A DNA stretch of 64,000 nt from Schizochytrium sp. TIO01 (taxonomy: Eukaryota; Sar; Bigyra; Thraustochytrida; Thraustochytriidae), in assembly GCA_004764695.1 (NCBI GenBank), contig SMSO01000034.1, forward strand, positions 2,798,501 through 2,862,500, in the 5' to 3' direction. Shown piece after piece: positions 47,801 through 59,052 of the stretch. Numbering within the stretch: position 1 is the stretch's first letter; each line of letters begins with the position of its first letter. The position numbers and the translations under genes were made by a program. Under the pieces are notes generated by a model. The model did no database searches. It was given only the letters and a program-made list of their open reading frames with translations, and was not told the origin of the DNA.

Positions 47801-48292
47801 CTTCTTCGGGGAAGGCAAGAGCAGACAACTGGCCATGGTGATGATAGCGCATAATACGCTGTGAGCCAGTTCTTCAAGCGGATTGGACCGTCTCAATGAA
47901 TGAATGAATGAATGCATGCATACATGCATGCATGCATGAATAACTGCTGTTGCTCTCGCCGCACTTGTCTACGACGGGTGACCAGATGACAGCGAATCGC
48001 GGGAAGACGTTGCGAGAAGCCACTTCTACTCTAAATTCAGGCGAATACGTGCACCTCCTCGCGAAGAGCAACGCGGCGTATTCTCACGCATGCGTTACAC
48101 GCCGTGCTAGACAGACAGATCAGACAGACGGTGACTTCGCACTAAGTTTAACAGGAAAAGTGATTAGTGCAACAGCCTTGCGAGTCACCGACCTCATAAC
48201 AGTCAGCCGCAAAGGGACTAGGCCTCGGGCGTGGAGAAACCAACACTCACTCGAGTCCTCCCGGTCCTAATCGTCCGTCTGTCTGTCTGCCA

Positions 48293-48475
48293 CGCAATGC
48301 AATGCAATGCAACGCAATGTAATTTAATGTCATGTAATGCAATGCAATGATTTATGCAATGCAACGATCAATGCAATGCAACGAGCAATGCAATGCAACG
48401 ATCAATGCAATGCAACGATCAAAGCAATGCAATGATCAATCCAATGCAACGCAAACCAATGCAATGACGTATGCA
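48293..48475. repeat. CAATG satellite with a higher-order 17-18-bp unit
   Basis: AATGC pentanucleotides build a repeating AATGCAATGCAACGATC block at about 48354-48440. The variable bases cluster at the same place in each unit. Confidence 0.9.
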
Positions 48476-51400
48476 TTGCAAGCTCGAAGAAGCATCGTTA
48501 AATCAAGGCTGCGAAGTCTCAGGTGTGCCCAAAGTACCACCTCCTCTGCAGTCTTTCTGATGACCCATCCGTCTCCTTACAAAATGTCAAAATGTCAGGA
48601 GAGCCACTCGAATTGTCCTTAAACAAAGCATTGGTGAATGGTGCAATTGATCGATTGATTGACACATATCGTCGATGGACGGACCCTAAGAAGAAGCGGC
48701 GTCTCGCTTAGGAGGTTGGCCTGTGCGAGTGAGCGTGGGTTGATGGAGTGTGGATGGTGGAGGCGCAGCGACTCTTTGGAGTTGAATGGGTGAATAAAGC
48801 CGCTGCCGGTCTGACTGGTCCTGAAAGGAGAATCATATTCGATAGCATGGCAAGGGTTAACACCGCGACGATGAGAACACTGGTGGAGTCCGTGTGCTGC
48901 ATAAGCACTGCCGCCTTTGCGTGCAAGCATTGGCCAAGGAGGAGAGGAGGTGCCGGAGTGGTGAAACAAGCAGGCACACAGCTTTCACAAGGGGAGGAAA
49001 GAACTTAGTACTCATGCTACTTACTTCAACAATAGGAACAACAACAGCAAACGTAAAAATTACCATGTGATTTCGATTTTTGATTTTATTTTCAAGTTAC
49101 TCTTTTAGCATTTTTATTTTGGTTGAAGATTTTCATTTTTTCGTTTTCATAAATTGTTTTTAAGATTAAAAGTATTATAAAATAAAACCAATCACCTCTT
49201 TTTTTTTTTAAATTGAATATTTAGCTTTAAAAAAAAATACATTTTTTTTTAGACAAATACATATCTATTTCGTAGATCATGAGAAATGAATGTGAATGAA
49301 GAATTCTGACGGTACCTCAATGGGCTGGGCTCGTGTTGGCAATATCACATGCGCAGAGAGAACCGCTTGGGCAGCAGTCAGGGTGGCGGTGCGCACTATG
49401 AGGGAAACGACGGGAAGGCAGGACAATTTGCGACAACAACGGAATTCAGGTCGACGTCCAGCTATAGCACCTGAACGAGAGAGCGAGTGCTTGGAAATGG
49501 GCTTTTCATGGTTTTTGCCATTACTGAGTCAGAACGGAGAGGGAGTGGCGAGTTCAATCCGGCCTTGAGGCCATGCTTCAACCAGGAATCTGGTTGCGGG
49601 ATTTTATAAATACGCTCCGGATTCATCAGCGTGTCCAGAAGAAGATGGAATTTTGATAACTCTTCGCCAATAAGCATTAGGACACCTGCTGAAGCAAGGT
49701 TTTATGTAAAAAGTGCTCAATTCACTTTCTTCTCTCACGAATATTCTTCCGTGGTGTTCTTCTTCTTCAGCTTTTCTTGGCTTTTCTTGATTTGACATCA
49801 TCGAGCAGTACAGAGCCCAGGGAGCGAGCGATTCGATGCCTAGCTACGCAAAAACCAGAAACAAAACCATTTTGCTATGCCAACAGCATATTCTAATCAT
49901 GATTCAATCAATCTTGTGGGGCGATGCTCTAATTTGGTAAATGTCTAAAGTAAGACGCACTTGCTCTTTTATGTTCATCAGTATAAGCTGTTTACGTAAT
50001 AGTACACATAGTAATAATGTTTAGGATGGAGAAAGAAGAAAACCCCCATATGCCACTAGAAAAGCGCTTGCGCTCGACCTCATGAACCGATCCACCTATG
50101 GCGAAAAATTGGCGTCTCTGCTTTGATCTACTCTCATCAAAACGTTGGGGTGGATGGCGCTGCTCGTATGGAAGTCCGTGTACTTCTCAAATATAAGGAC
50201 AGCTTTTTCTTTTAGGGGGTTTACGCTAGCCAAGCCTCTGCACTATACGCACAGCGAGCAAGTAATAGTACTATATGTATTTCTTTTGAAGAAATGGACA
50301 GACAGAATGTTTACTGTTGACCACTTCTTTGAAAAAAAGCTGTTGAATCTGTTGTTGTAAAGCGGATAATATTGAAACTATGCAGCCTTTGGTGTATGTA
50401 AAGACAACAAAAATATCATAAAACAACAAAACAAAACATCACTATACTTACTTTTCTAGGAATACAGCAAGCCAGTAGTGTTGATTATCTTTTTAATTTT
50501 GAATTTTAGGAAGAGACTCTGAAGGCCAACGCCAAATCAGAGAATATATTACCTTTTATCACAAAAGTATGATTTACGAATGAAAGTTTCTATACTCAAA
50601 CACAATTCTAAGCTCCGCAAATTTGATTTTTCTATTTTCAAATTCGCTGAGTTAATTCAAAGTATAGCATAGCGATCCTCACGCATTGTTCAACACAGCT
50701 ACTGATTTGTTCAATCAGACAGAACTTGAGCAATACCCAAAATGTTGGAATCGTTCACGAAAATAATTTACGAATGCCAAAGGCTGGCATTATTGCGTTA
50801 CGAATCTCAAATATTTTAGACTTGAGGACTTTTTTATCACCTTATAATAGAACGTGTGTTGATACTCTACTAGTCCCTCTTACAATTAGCTCAAGTAAGA
50901 AACCCAGCTGCGTTCGAGTCACCTCCTGTTTTTGTTTAGTTTTATATAATAAATATTGTAGACAACCTGGTGAGACCTAAAAAACAACAGGACAATTTTT
51001 TTTAGTGGAAAGAATATCATCAGATTAAAGCAGCTAGGATGAAGCTTCTTTGGAAAGGCATTGTTCTAAATATATAGTTTCGACTACAGCACCATCTCAT
51101 CATTCTGAAATTTTATGCATCCTTCAGAATGGATTTATGATACCCCATAGTATGATGCGAAACCAAAATAGTTCAAATTTTCCAGCTTTTCTCTCTTATT
51201 TCATGTCATCTTAAGGAATCCAATTAAAATGTCCAGAGGCACTGCAAAGCACAAGACGGAAAACAAAACTCATATAATGTGAAAATGGATGCTTGCTGTT
51301 CTTGATGATATATTGCCTGATATATTTCCCAAGCATAAAGCATATCTAATTCCTCCTCTGGACAACTAAAGCCAGTCCTACTGCGGGAGTCGAGTCTACC

Positions 51401-52842
51401 ACATATCTAGTGTAGTACTGCTCGTAGAACGGGATACAAGAACATACCACTACCACTCAAATACCTAGTGTGGCTAGAGGTGCGTATTTACTGAAGTCCC
51501 AGAGGGGGAGTCCCCCTGACAGAGCTTTTTCTGTTCGGACCACCAGAGTTGTCAAGTTTCTTAAAGATTGAACTTTCTGTCCACAGAAGGGCCCGAGCAT
51601 GCGCAACATGGCAGCACACTCGGAGAGATCTCCCTAGCCAATATCAGACCATGATAGAAATTGAGTGTTTCATGGATGGAATGGTCCTGGTCATTCCCAG
51701 AGCATTTTTGTCTAATTCTCCAGGGCCCGTGGAAGTTAAAGATTTTTTTGGTAAAGTTTTTTTTTTAATGAAAATGAAAATGAGAAGCTTTTCCATTTTA
51801 TTTTCATATTCTATTTCATTTTTATTCGATACTAATTTGTTTAAATAAAAATAAAGTAAACTTTATAGATAAACAATAAATGTAAGTAAAAGACCCCCGT
51901 ACCTGTTTACTAATCTCTTTCTATATTGCTATATCTTTACAAGGGTGAGAAATACTTTAAAGGAGGTAAATAAGAATTATACCATTCCAGTCAAACTTGA
52001 GCTATTTCTAGTTAAACCCTTACACTCCTTCAATACCACGATAGTGCGTAAACTGATTAGTCTGCAAATACCTGTATAACACTATGAAACGGCTAACAAA
52101 ATGTTTATCTGGTGTGTTTTAGCAGATACTACTTTCAATTCGTGAGCGGCGTACTACCGGTACTCATCAGACATCATCCTCATTCACATATACATATATT
52201 ACAGTACAGGTTCAAGTAAGAAGTAATATCTATTTAATAGATTGCCAGAAGCAAACTCTATACTAGGTAGTACTGAAAGCACAAAGTTAATTTTTCATAG
52301 CATAATCTGTTCTACCCATCATACTAACTTCAGGTATTGTGCGGGAGAAAATTCAAGCCAGAATAAGGCCTTCCCAACAGTGAATTAGGATTATCTATCT
52401 GAGACTAGGGTTTACGTTAGATGTGATGGGCCAAGTTGTTCGCGGGAATACAATGAAAACCTAGATAAAACCTACCGAACCGAGGTAGCATAACTTAAAT
52501 TTAATATGTATATGTGATTTTAAATTAAAAAATAAAATGATAGGTTTGTTTTGAATGTTTCATTCCATTGTTTTCTGAGAAATGCAAACCTAAACTTGCT
52601 GCACTAGATGGCCTGCAAACCTCTTGACCTCTCTTGATCTAAAGCAAAGGTATGTGACATAACGAAGATAGGCACAGAGGAAATGAATAGGATGTTAGTC
52701 TAAGACAACTATTGTATACTGCTCATATTCTTTGCAATGAAATTGTATTGCACACGAGAATGTTGCATGCTGACGTTTTTTGCACCTAATCATGCTTGAC
52801 AAGCTGTGTCCCATCATTTTTAATCAAACTAAGCCGGTTTCA

Positions 52843-52878
52843 AAGAAGAAGAAGAAGAAGAAGAAGAAGAAGAAGAAG
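52843..52878. repeat. (AAG)12 trinucleotide repeat
   Basis: 36 bp, uninterrupted purine tract. Confidence 0.95.
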
Positions 52879-55128
52879 ACAACACATTTTGTACATTGAA
52901 CAGCTGGGTAGAGGCTTAAGCTCAGAATTATACTATTGGCTATCGAATTATCTCACGGAACAACACCAAACCATGCACCGGGTCTTTTTCAATGTCTTTT
53001 TCAATGCATGGTATTCCAACGTTGGCTAATCAAATTCTCCAAATTCGCAAGTCAGCTTCAAGTTTATAATATTCTCCTAATTATACCACCATTGAGTAGA
53101 GTAAAAACAAAGTGTGAATCATAGAAGTGCATATGCTGGGTAATAGCATAGCATTAGGCTACGGAGTTCGGAGGCGCAGAAACCAGAGAGCCCGTCTGCC
53201 ATATAAACTCTTTGCCACAAAGAGGAAGCTTTAGCCTTGTTCTTTTAGACATCAACTTGCTGTGCAGTACACTATGCATGTAGAGCCTATGATATCAAGT
53301 GAATAGCAAAAGGTATTGCTCCGCATCCTTTTTTCTCATATTCCCCCCATTCACTCACCTTTGCAAAAACATTCTCATGACGCTAGCACGCAAAAAACAG
53401 AAAGTGAGGACCATGCGTATTTTAAATCGGATTAAAAGATTAATTTTACAACTTTTACTAAAATTTTCCACTTTCCATTTGATTTTTATGGGACCCGATT
53501 TAAATGGTTTCTTCTTATTATTTCTCTTCTTCTTCTTATTGAAAACGTTTTTTAATATTGAAAACTTATATGTATGTGTATTTATCTGCGAAGTGTGTGT
53601 CGCTCCTGAAGATTTTTGTTGTTTTCCCTGGGGTTTTACAAATATTTAGAGAGTTACACCTTCGTTCTCTAAAAACGTTTTCTAAAAATTGAAAATATGG
53701 GCTTTCTTCCTATATCATATTTTACAATGCTACTACTTAAAAATTTATCATTTCCTTGCTGATCTTCCTCTTCCTAACCTCGTTCTCCAATTCCATCTTT
53801 GTTCTTCTAACAAATGCTCTAACCCACCCAACTCAGCCGACCTCAGAGCGGGTGGCAACGCTGCGAACGGGCACACGAACTAAACAGCCCAAATCTGACT
53901 TAGTTTCACGATAATATTCATAGTCTGCAGATGACCTGCGAATGGGACCAGTTGAAACTAGAACCGCTGCTTAGCTTCCCTGGGAGAACCTGCCCGCGAC
54001 AATAACTTTTCTAGTCATGCCTTTATTTTAGTTTAAACTTAGGTTGAAAACCCATTCTTCTTTTGCTTGAACGTAAACTGCCAAAACAGAGGGCTTTGAT
54101 TGTGTTGTTTCTTTTCTTTGAAACTGGTAGTGCTTCGATGAAAGAGAAATTAAGTATCGAGGCAGAGCTCCCGCTTTTCGCAAGGGGTGTTTATTACTCA
54201 GTTCTAAGTATATGTGTCCTCTCTATTACTCGAAACACAAAGAAAATTTATTCATTTTTTTCTTTCAAGTTACTTTATTTTCAACTGAAAAGTCATGTTG
54301 ATTATTTCACACTTGAATTAAAAGATATACTTTTAAAATATTTTTTTAAAAAAAACTTTATTTATTTTATAAATTTTAAAACACCAGTAAAATCAATCAG
54401 AAGCATTTTATGTAAACCTCCAAACAGAGAAACCAACAAAAACCAAACAAACAACAATCGCATCAGTCGATCGAGGCACGAGCATTTCTACTCCTGCTCG
54501 CAGACCGACGGAAGTCGCGCGAGCAATCTTGAAGCATAACCCGAACTCAGCCAGCCTCCCAGCAGCAGCTGCCATAGCCGCCGCAGGTACTGAGCTACGA
54601 GCCTGCCTATCTTGTTCCTTTCTTTCTTGTCTTCGTCTCGTACGTAGCGGCACTTTCATTTACCTCATCGTCGCGTCCCGCGTCGGGGTTGAGCAGGTCG
54701 GTCCTTATTCAGAAAGTCAAAGAAAGCAACGGGGCTTGCATCACGTCGGCCGGAGCCATTCTAGCGTCACCCAAGGATCTTCATTCGTCGCGGGCATTAG
54801 TCAACAAACTTCGACTCAGGCGACATACATACACTCAAAAGACACCTTAGCAGTGTATTACGATAGTTTCTAATTGGTTTGTAGGTCCAACATCGCAAGC
54901 AGGAACGAAACCAATCAGAAGAAAGGATATCTGCTCACCTGTGGCTGTGTATTCATCCATTCTGCTTTACAAATACACGCCGCAACTCGCTACCCAGAAA
55001 ATTCAACACAGGTGATAGAGCTGGATCATCACTTCGTGCTACTCCTACATTTGGTTTTCCTCACCCAAGAGCACACACGCTAGCTGTATCTATCACAGCT
55101 AGTTCTGCTGTGAGTAAATTAGCCTTAT

Positions 55129-56763
55129 ATGGAGATTATGAAGGCACCGAGCGATCATCAGTATTCCATGCTAAGTTCCGCACAAAAGCCTCATCCAAAG
55201 GCCCCATACGGAAACGCCATGCGCGATCTTCTCAGTGCTGAGGAGGCTGAATATCTCCACAACAATCGGGATGCAATGGCTTCTGCAGCTAAGTTCCACC
55301 CAGATGCTAGCCTAGAGGCTCTTCATCAGGCCATTTACAAATCCCAGCGCGATCGCGCATCTCCAGCAATTTTCGACGATCGTCGCGCATTCCCAAACCA
55401 TCCAGGAACCAACAAGCATTATTCTCAGGAACCAACCCGTATGGAAAATGGCACCGACGTCACATCTGATATGGTACAGAGCTTGCTCTCGCAGCTTCCG
55501 TCCGAAACTTTCCAGTCAGGAGTAGGTATTCCCGATGGTTTTGACACTCACCCAGATGGTCTTCTCCCTGGAGGCAGCCATGGAAATTCTCGCCGCCTCT
55601 CTACGCATGCTGAAGCTAGCTTCGACGGCAAGTGGCATCCTCAATCTATGATGAATATGTCTTCACCCCCAAGGCCTGAAAGTCTCTCTGGTGGCTTTTC
55701 CCACGGGTCGAACCAAACTATGTCTGCCTTAGGTCCTTTCCGTGGCAACCCGTATGAGAACCCTGGCATGGACCAGCACGGTATGAGTGGCAATGGCCTT
55801 GTTTCATTTGATTCCACAAACCACCAGCAACAACAGCAGGGTCTCTCTAGCAAGCACATCGATCTCGATGCACCTCTCGGAAACTATGGTATGGACATGT
55901 CTTCCCGGAAACGCCCTCGCAGCCACATGGAGCGCCGGTTCTCATTACTTCCTATTGACCCCTTGGGTGGACCTGGCCAGTCTATGATCAGCGATAGCAT
56001 CCACCCATACAACAGCGAGGTCAGCTCTACCGCTACGGCCAAGACCACGATACCCGGTAGCGCGCAACACGCTGAAATGGCCTCGATGGAACATGGCAAA
56101 GCATCTTCTTCGTCAACTACCGGCGAAGACTCTGATGCCACAGCCAAGGCCTCAATCCCACCTAATCTCTCGGTATTTCAACCCTCTTCGCGACCCTCCT
56201 TGGTGCGCCAGGAAAAGAAGAGGAGGGCAATTCCCGTTGGTGCTGGAGCAAAGGCCATTAAACTCCCGGCTGATGCAGAGTTCCCTATCGGTTTGCCGAA
56301 GTCCCTGATTTCTTCTTTGAACGATGGCGGCGAACCCCTCAACCCGTTGGAGTACCAGAAATTGTTGGATTCCACAACTCTCTTGCAGTCTATGGGTGTC
56401 CATGTTTTGGAACCCTTGACATTGTACACAAAACGTGAGCTTTTCGAGGTCATGGGCTCCATTGCTGAGGTCTGGAAGAACTCTGGCAAGGCAGCTATGA
56501 AGAAGAAGATCAACAAAATCCGCTCCAATGCCCGCAAGCGCAAGGCTCCTCGCAACGTCCTCGACGATGCTGAGATTAGCCAGATCCGTGCTCTTGAAAA
56601 GAAGATCAAGGAGCGTGAACACTGGGAGTCCGAGCAGCGCAAGCTTCTCCAATCTCAACGCGACAATGGAAAGGATAACCTCGAGACCTCTTCGCCCTCA
56701 CCATCATATTCCTCCACTAGCTCTTCTCATTATGGCAACAGCATGCACTCCCACATGCCTTGA
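55129..56763 (+). CDS. Unrecognised, largely disordered, nuclear-looking protein
   Basis: 544 residues, single exon, not assignable to a family. Most of it is Ser/Pro/Gly/His/Met-rich and probably disordered. The N-terminus has a compact helical-looking segment (MRDLLSAEEAEYLHNNRDAM, LEALHQAIYKSQRDR, residues about 24-75). Three basic clusters could be nuclear localisation signals: RKRPR at 260-264, EKKRRA at about 361-366 and NARKRKAPR at 467-475. The best-ordered part is about 375-530: FPIGLPKSLISSLNDGGEPL, YQKLLDSTTLLQSMG, ELFEVMGSIAEVWKN, then a charged helix that looks like a coiled coil (ISQIRALEKKIKEREHWESE). A transcriptional or RNA-related role is a guess only. Codon composition and length make it a real gene. 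A GC-richer stretch at about 54520-54830 upstream may be its promoter or 5'UTR. Confidence 0.75.
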   Translation: MEIMKAPSDHQYSMLSSAQKPHPKAPYGNAMRDLLSAEEAEYLHNNRDAMASAAKFHPDASLEALHQAIYKSQRDRASPAIFDDRRAFPNHPGTNKHYSQEPTRMENGTDVTSDMVQSLLSQLPSETFQSGVGIPDGFDTHPDGLLPGGSHGNSRRLSTHAEASFDGKWHPQSMMNMSSPPRPESLSGGFSHGSNQTMSALGPFRGNPYENPGMDQHGMSGNGLVSFDSTNHQQQQQGLSSKHIDLDAPLGNYGMDMSSRKRPRSHMERRFSLLPIDPLGGPGQSMISDSIHPYNSEVSSTATAKTTIPGSAQHAEMASMEHGKASSSSTTGEDSDATAKASIPPNLSVFQPSSRPSLVRQEKKRRAIPVGAGAKAIKLPADAEFPIGLPKSLISSLNDGGEPLNPLEYQKLLDSTTLLQSMGVHVLEPLTLYTKRELFEVMGSIAEVWKNSGKAAMKKKINKIRSNARKRKAPRNVLDDAEISQIRALEKKIKEREHWESEQRKLLQSQRDNGKDNLETSSPSPSYSSTSSSHYGNSMHSHMP

Positions 56764-57860
56764 GTTTACTCGCACCTATTTCCAAAACCACAAATCTCTT
56801 GGGTCTTCAATCTGCTAGGTTTCTGTACGCGCCAAGCACTACGGAGATATACATACCTGTATATATATCTGCCCGCTTCACCTCGTACTTGCCTGTCAAA
56901 TATTGTCTTGCTCGAAAGTCACATAAACTAAGAGCAGGAGCCTGATGTTAACTCTTATAGTCCTGCAGATTGTTGTTCTCATTGAGCATATTTCACTACT
57001 GCAGTGCATTCGACAACAAGTCTCCGTGCAAAAGATGATTTGAATATTATATAAGAGGATACAATCCTTTTTGCTGGTGATCTGTTATTGCTGTTGCTGC
57101 TGTGCGCATATTATTTTTGTCACCCTTATAATTCCCAAAAACTGATGTTGTTCTCCGTGTTTATTGATCTCCTTCGCTCCCTTGAATCAGAAGTTCTGCA
57201 GTACTACATTTCTCGATGCATTATCTTGCTCTTGCCCCAACTCATGCTCGCTTGTTATGATAATGAAGAATTAGTGGTAGTGGTACTTCCCTTTAGCTAG
57301 TTTTCTTTCATGCAAAGACCGCCTCCGCTTCAGCTTATCTCAGTTACCACAAGCTCCGACTGCAAGTCCAACTCCAACTCCAAGTCCAACTCCAGCTCCG
57401 CCAACTCTCCCTTCGTGACGCAAGCAGAGACCACCCGGCCCTCGTCCTGTTCTGGGTTTGCTTGTTCTTGTTGTACCTCTTGGTTTCTCACATCGCCGAA
57501 CTATTGGCTCTTTGTAGTGCGCAAAGTCCTCGCGCAAAGCGCTTTTCACTGCGCAAAGTCCTCGCGCAATCCACACCTTCTTTTGCGCGTTGACTCAGCG
57601 CCGGTCCGGTGTACTTTTCAACTTTCACAGGTACTTACCCACCTCCCCCCAACATTCCGCCCCTCTGCTCGCTGCGGACGTTTGGGCTCACGATTCTCTT
57701 GAGGCTTCTCCTTCGAAATTGCTACCTCGAGCCTGAAGAACTGGATTCGCTGAGATGTTTGATCTTGAATTCGAAGCTTCATGAAAGACCTTCCTACTCT
57801 GAACGACCAAGAGTCGCCACTGACTATACCTTATTTAATGATGTGGACCGAAGCTTTTAT
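56764..57860. other. Intergenic region with a GC-rich promoter-like patch
   Basis: About 1.1 kb. The first half is AT-rich. From about 57310 it is GC-richer, with Ser/Pro-type open frames that overlap one another on both strands, and a duplicated 19-bp element. No gene supported. Confidence 0.45.
57519..57569. repeat. Duplicated 19-bp element rich in GCGCAAA
   Basis: GCGCAAAGTCCTCGCGCAA at 57519-57537 and 57551-57569, exact, with 32-bp period. Each copy carries two GCGCAA cores; the reverse TTTGCGC resembles E2F sites. Confidence 0.9.
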
Positions 57861-58287
57861 AGGGGTAGGTATGTATTTACAACCTTGGCATCACCTGATA
57901 CTGCAAACCAGCCTGATCAAGACCACAGCATTGCCCCCCCCCCCCACTCTACCAAAGATGCATAAGGTACCGTCAAAGCCGCCATCGTCCTAAGTCATCT
58001 CCTGTAGTGGCTTCTTCTCCATTGGGAAAATTCGGCACAAGGTCTAAGACCGACTACTACACATGAGCAATACTACTGTACCGATGAAAGCATTAGAACT
58101 TATATAACCTCAAAATGGCAGAGTCTATTCCATATAAATGATGTATTGTAAGTATCTAGGTTGGTTAAGAAGTGAGGTAAGAAAATGGCATGGCCAAGGA
58201 ACCACCAATCTCCATACTCTGCAAGTGAAGCAAACCCAGACGCCTCAGCCGTCTACGAAGACATCGGTAACGGGGTCAACTTCAATA

Positions 58288-58654
58288 GATCGGGCTTGCT
58301 GGACTACCGAGATTCACCGCAAGCTTGCAATTTGGCTCGGTGAAAGCTACGGTATTATCCATTTGCCTAAACTTCACACCTCACCAAGTTAACACGACGA
58401 ATCTGAATCAAGACAGCTCGAATGATTTGTCTTTGGCTTTTGGCAAGCACTCATTCACAAAATCGAGCTTTTCCTTTGGTGTAAACTGGTTACTTGCCGA
58501 GAGGGTTATACTTCCACAGCATGCAATGAATGTGGCAGAAGCTCGGGACATCCAAGGTTCTCAAATTCCCAAATGCAAATACGAAATCGATCGCGATATC
58601 CACGCCACCAGAGGCATCATTTTGCACTATCTGTCCAATAACAACATGAATTAG
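58288..58654 (+). pseudogene. Decayed TnpB/Fanzor RNA-guided nuclease, C-terminal half
   Basis: Four blocks diagnostic of the TnpB/Fanzor family occur in order. Block 1 (58309-58389): EIHRKLAIWL then ESYGIIHLPKLHTS, the helix-strand H.KLA..L...Y.vI.LPkl.TS. It ends in a stop at 58390. Block 2 (58413-58436, another frame): TARMICLW, the conserved TAR segment. Block 3 (58501-58536, frame of block 1): EGYTSTACNECG, the second RuvC catalytic Glu plus the first zinc-ribbon CxxC. Block 4 (58562-58654, third frame): IPKCKYEIDRDIHATRGIIL, holding one Cys of the second pair and the third RuvC Asp region, with RG in place of the usual RN. At least three frame changes, a stop and a missing zinc Cys make it inactive. 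The catalytic Asp of RuvC I was not found with confidence. The IDRD...R.I.L.YL ending resembles the IS607-type TnpB found in protists and giant viruses. Confidence 0.82.
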
Positions 58655-58709
58655 AAATTGTCCTTGAGTCGCGGGACAGTTTTCATAGCCTGCGATCGGG
58701 TCTGAGCCC
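58655..58709 (+). ncRNA. Possible omega-RNA scaffold remnant 3' of the nuclease
   Basis: Directly after the TAG (58652-58654), bases 58655-58663 pair with 58674-58682 as a 9-bp stem (one G-U) closing a 10-base loop. A second short GC stem pairs 58698-58701 with 58706-58709 around a CTGA loop. TnpB and Fanzor guide RNAs arise from the end of the ORF and the DNA just 3' of it, so position fits. Structure read by eye; expression unknown. Confidence 0.3.
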
Positions 58710-59052
58710 ACTTGGTTACCATAGGGAATGAAGGTTTTGCAAACCTTAAAGATGATTATAAGTGATGATGCCTAATTCAAGAAGAGAAATTGGGCATAGT
58801 GAACTAAAGAAAGTACTCAAAAAGAAAGTTGTAAAGGAGATAATAAGATATGGATTTGCAAATAGGACTCAGAAAACAATTTGGTACTACCTAGCATCTA
58901 TTATCATTAATTACTAGAAGGTAGCAAGGCCTATCATAGGAATTTGATCCCTCGTCATAATGTGTCTGCTTTTGCTTCGGGTGGTGGCCGCAGAGCAGAC
59001 CTCTTGGAGCATCTCTTGGAGCATTCTTTGCATCTGAAGAGCGCTGAGAAGG

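Larger units (their letters stand above)
33909..55128. other. 21-kb gene desert: alternating AT-rich islands and microsatellite-bearing GC-richer segments
   Basis: No conserved protein, tRNA or rRNA was recognised on either strand. Very AT-rich islands lie at about 37430-37620, 39080-39470, 43260-43540, 46150-46720, 49060-49260, 51740-51900, 53420-53580 and 54230-54420. The segments between some of them are GC-richer (for example 39750-39960, 41430-42000, 43970-44260, 47060-47500, 54520-54830) and carry the tracts listed below. Open frames present (for example 37928-38251 minus, 47061-47510 minus, 54063-54539 plus) overlap others on the opposite strand or follow base composition. The stretch could be a centromere, a heterochromatic block or long non-coding RNA territory; sequence alone does not decide. 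Confidence 0.55.
57861..58720 (+). mobile_element. Remnant of an IS607-type TnpB/Fanzor element
   Basis: The right part is well supported by the nuclease pseudogene at 58288-58654 and the hairpins after it. The left boundary is uncertain. At 57861-57899 one frame reads RGRYVFTTLASPD, which could be a ruined first RuvC motif (family pattern DPGxRxFxTxYSPD, catalytic Asp lost). At about 58023-58068 the frame with SIGKIRHKV, a stop, then DRLLHMS could be the following IGK..R..L..DRL region. A run of 12 C lies at 57934-57945. No terminal inverted repeats were seen, as expected for IS607-type elements. No serine recombinase was found. Confidence 0.55.

Noticed and set aside
48293-48475. CRISPR-like array of short repeats
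   Set aside because: The units are degenerate pentanucleotides with no unique spacers, in a eukaryotic context; it is a satellite tract.
54063-54539. 158-codon plus-strand open frame
   Set aside because: Mostly Phe/Lys/Leu/Ile from an AT-rich island; no domain or codon bias.
58490-58711. 73-codon open frame on the minus strand
   Set aside because: It lies antisense to the decayed TnpB/Fanzor and has no family signature; a shadow.
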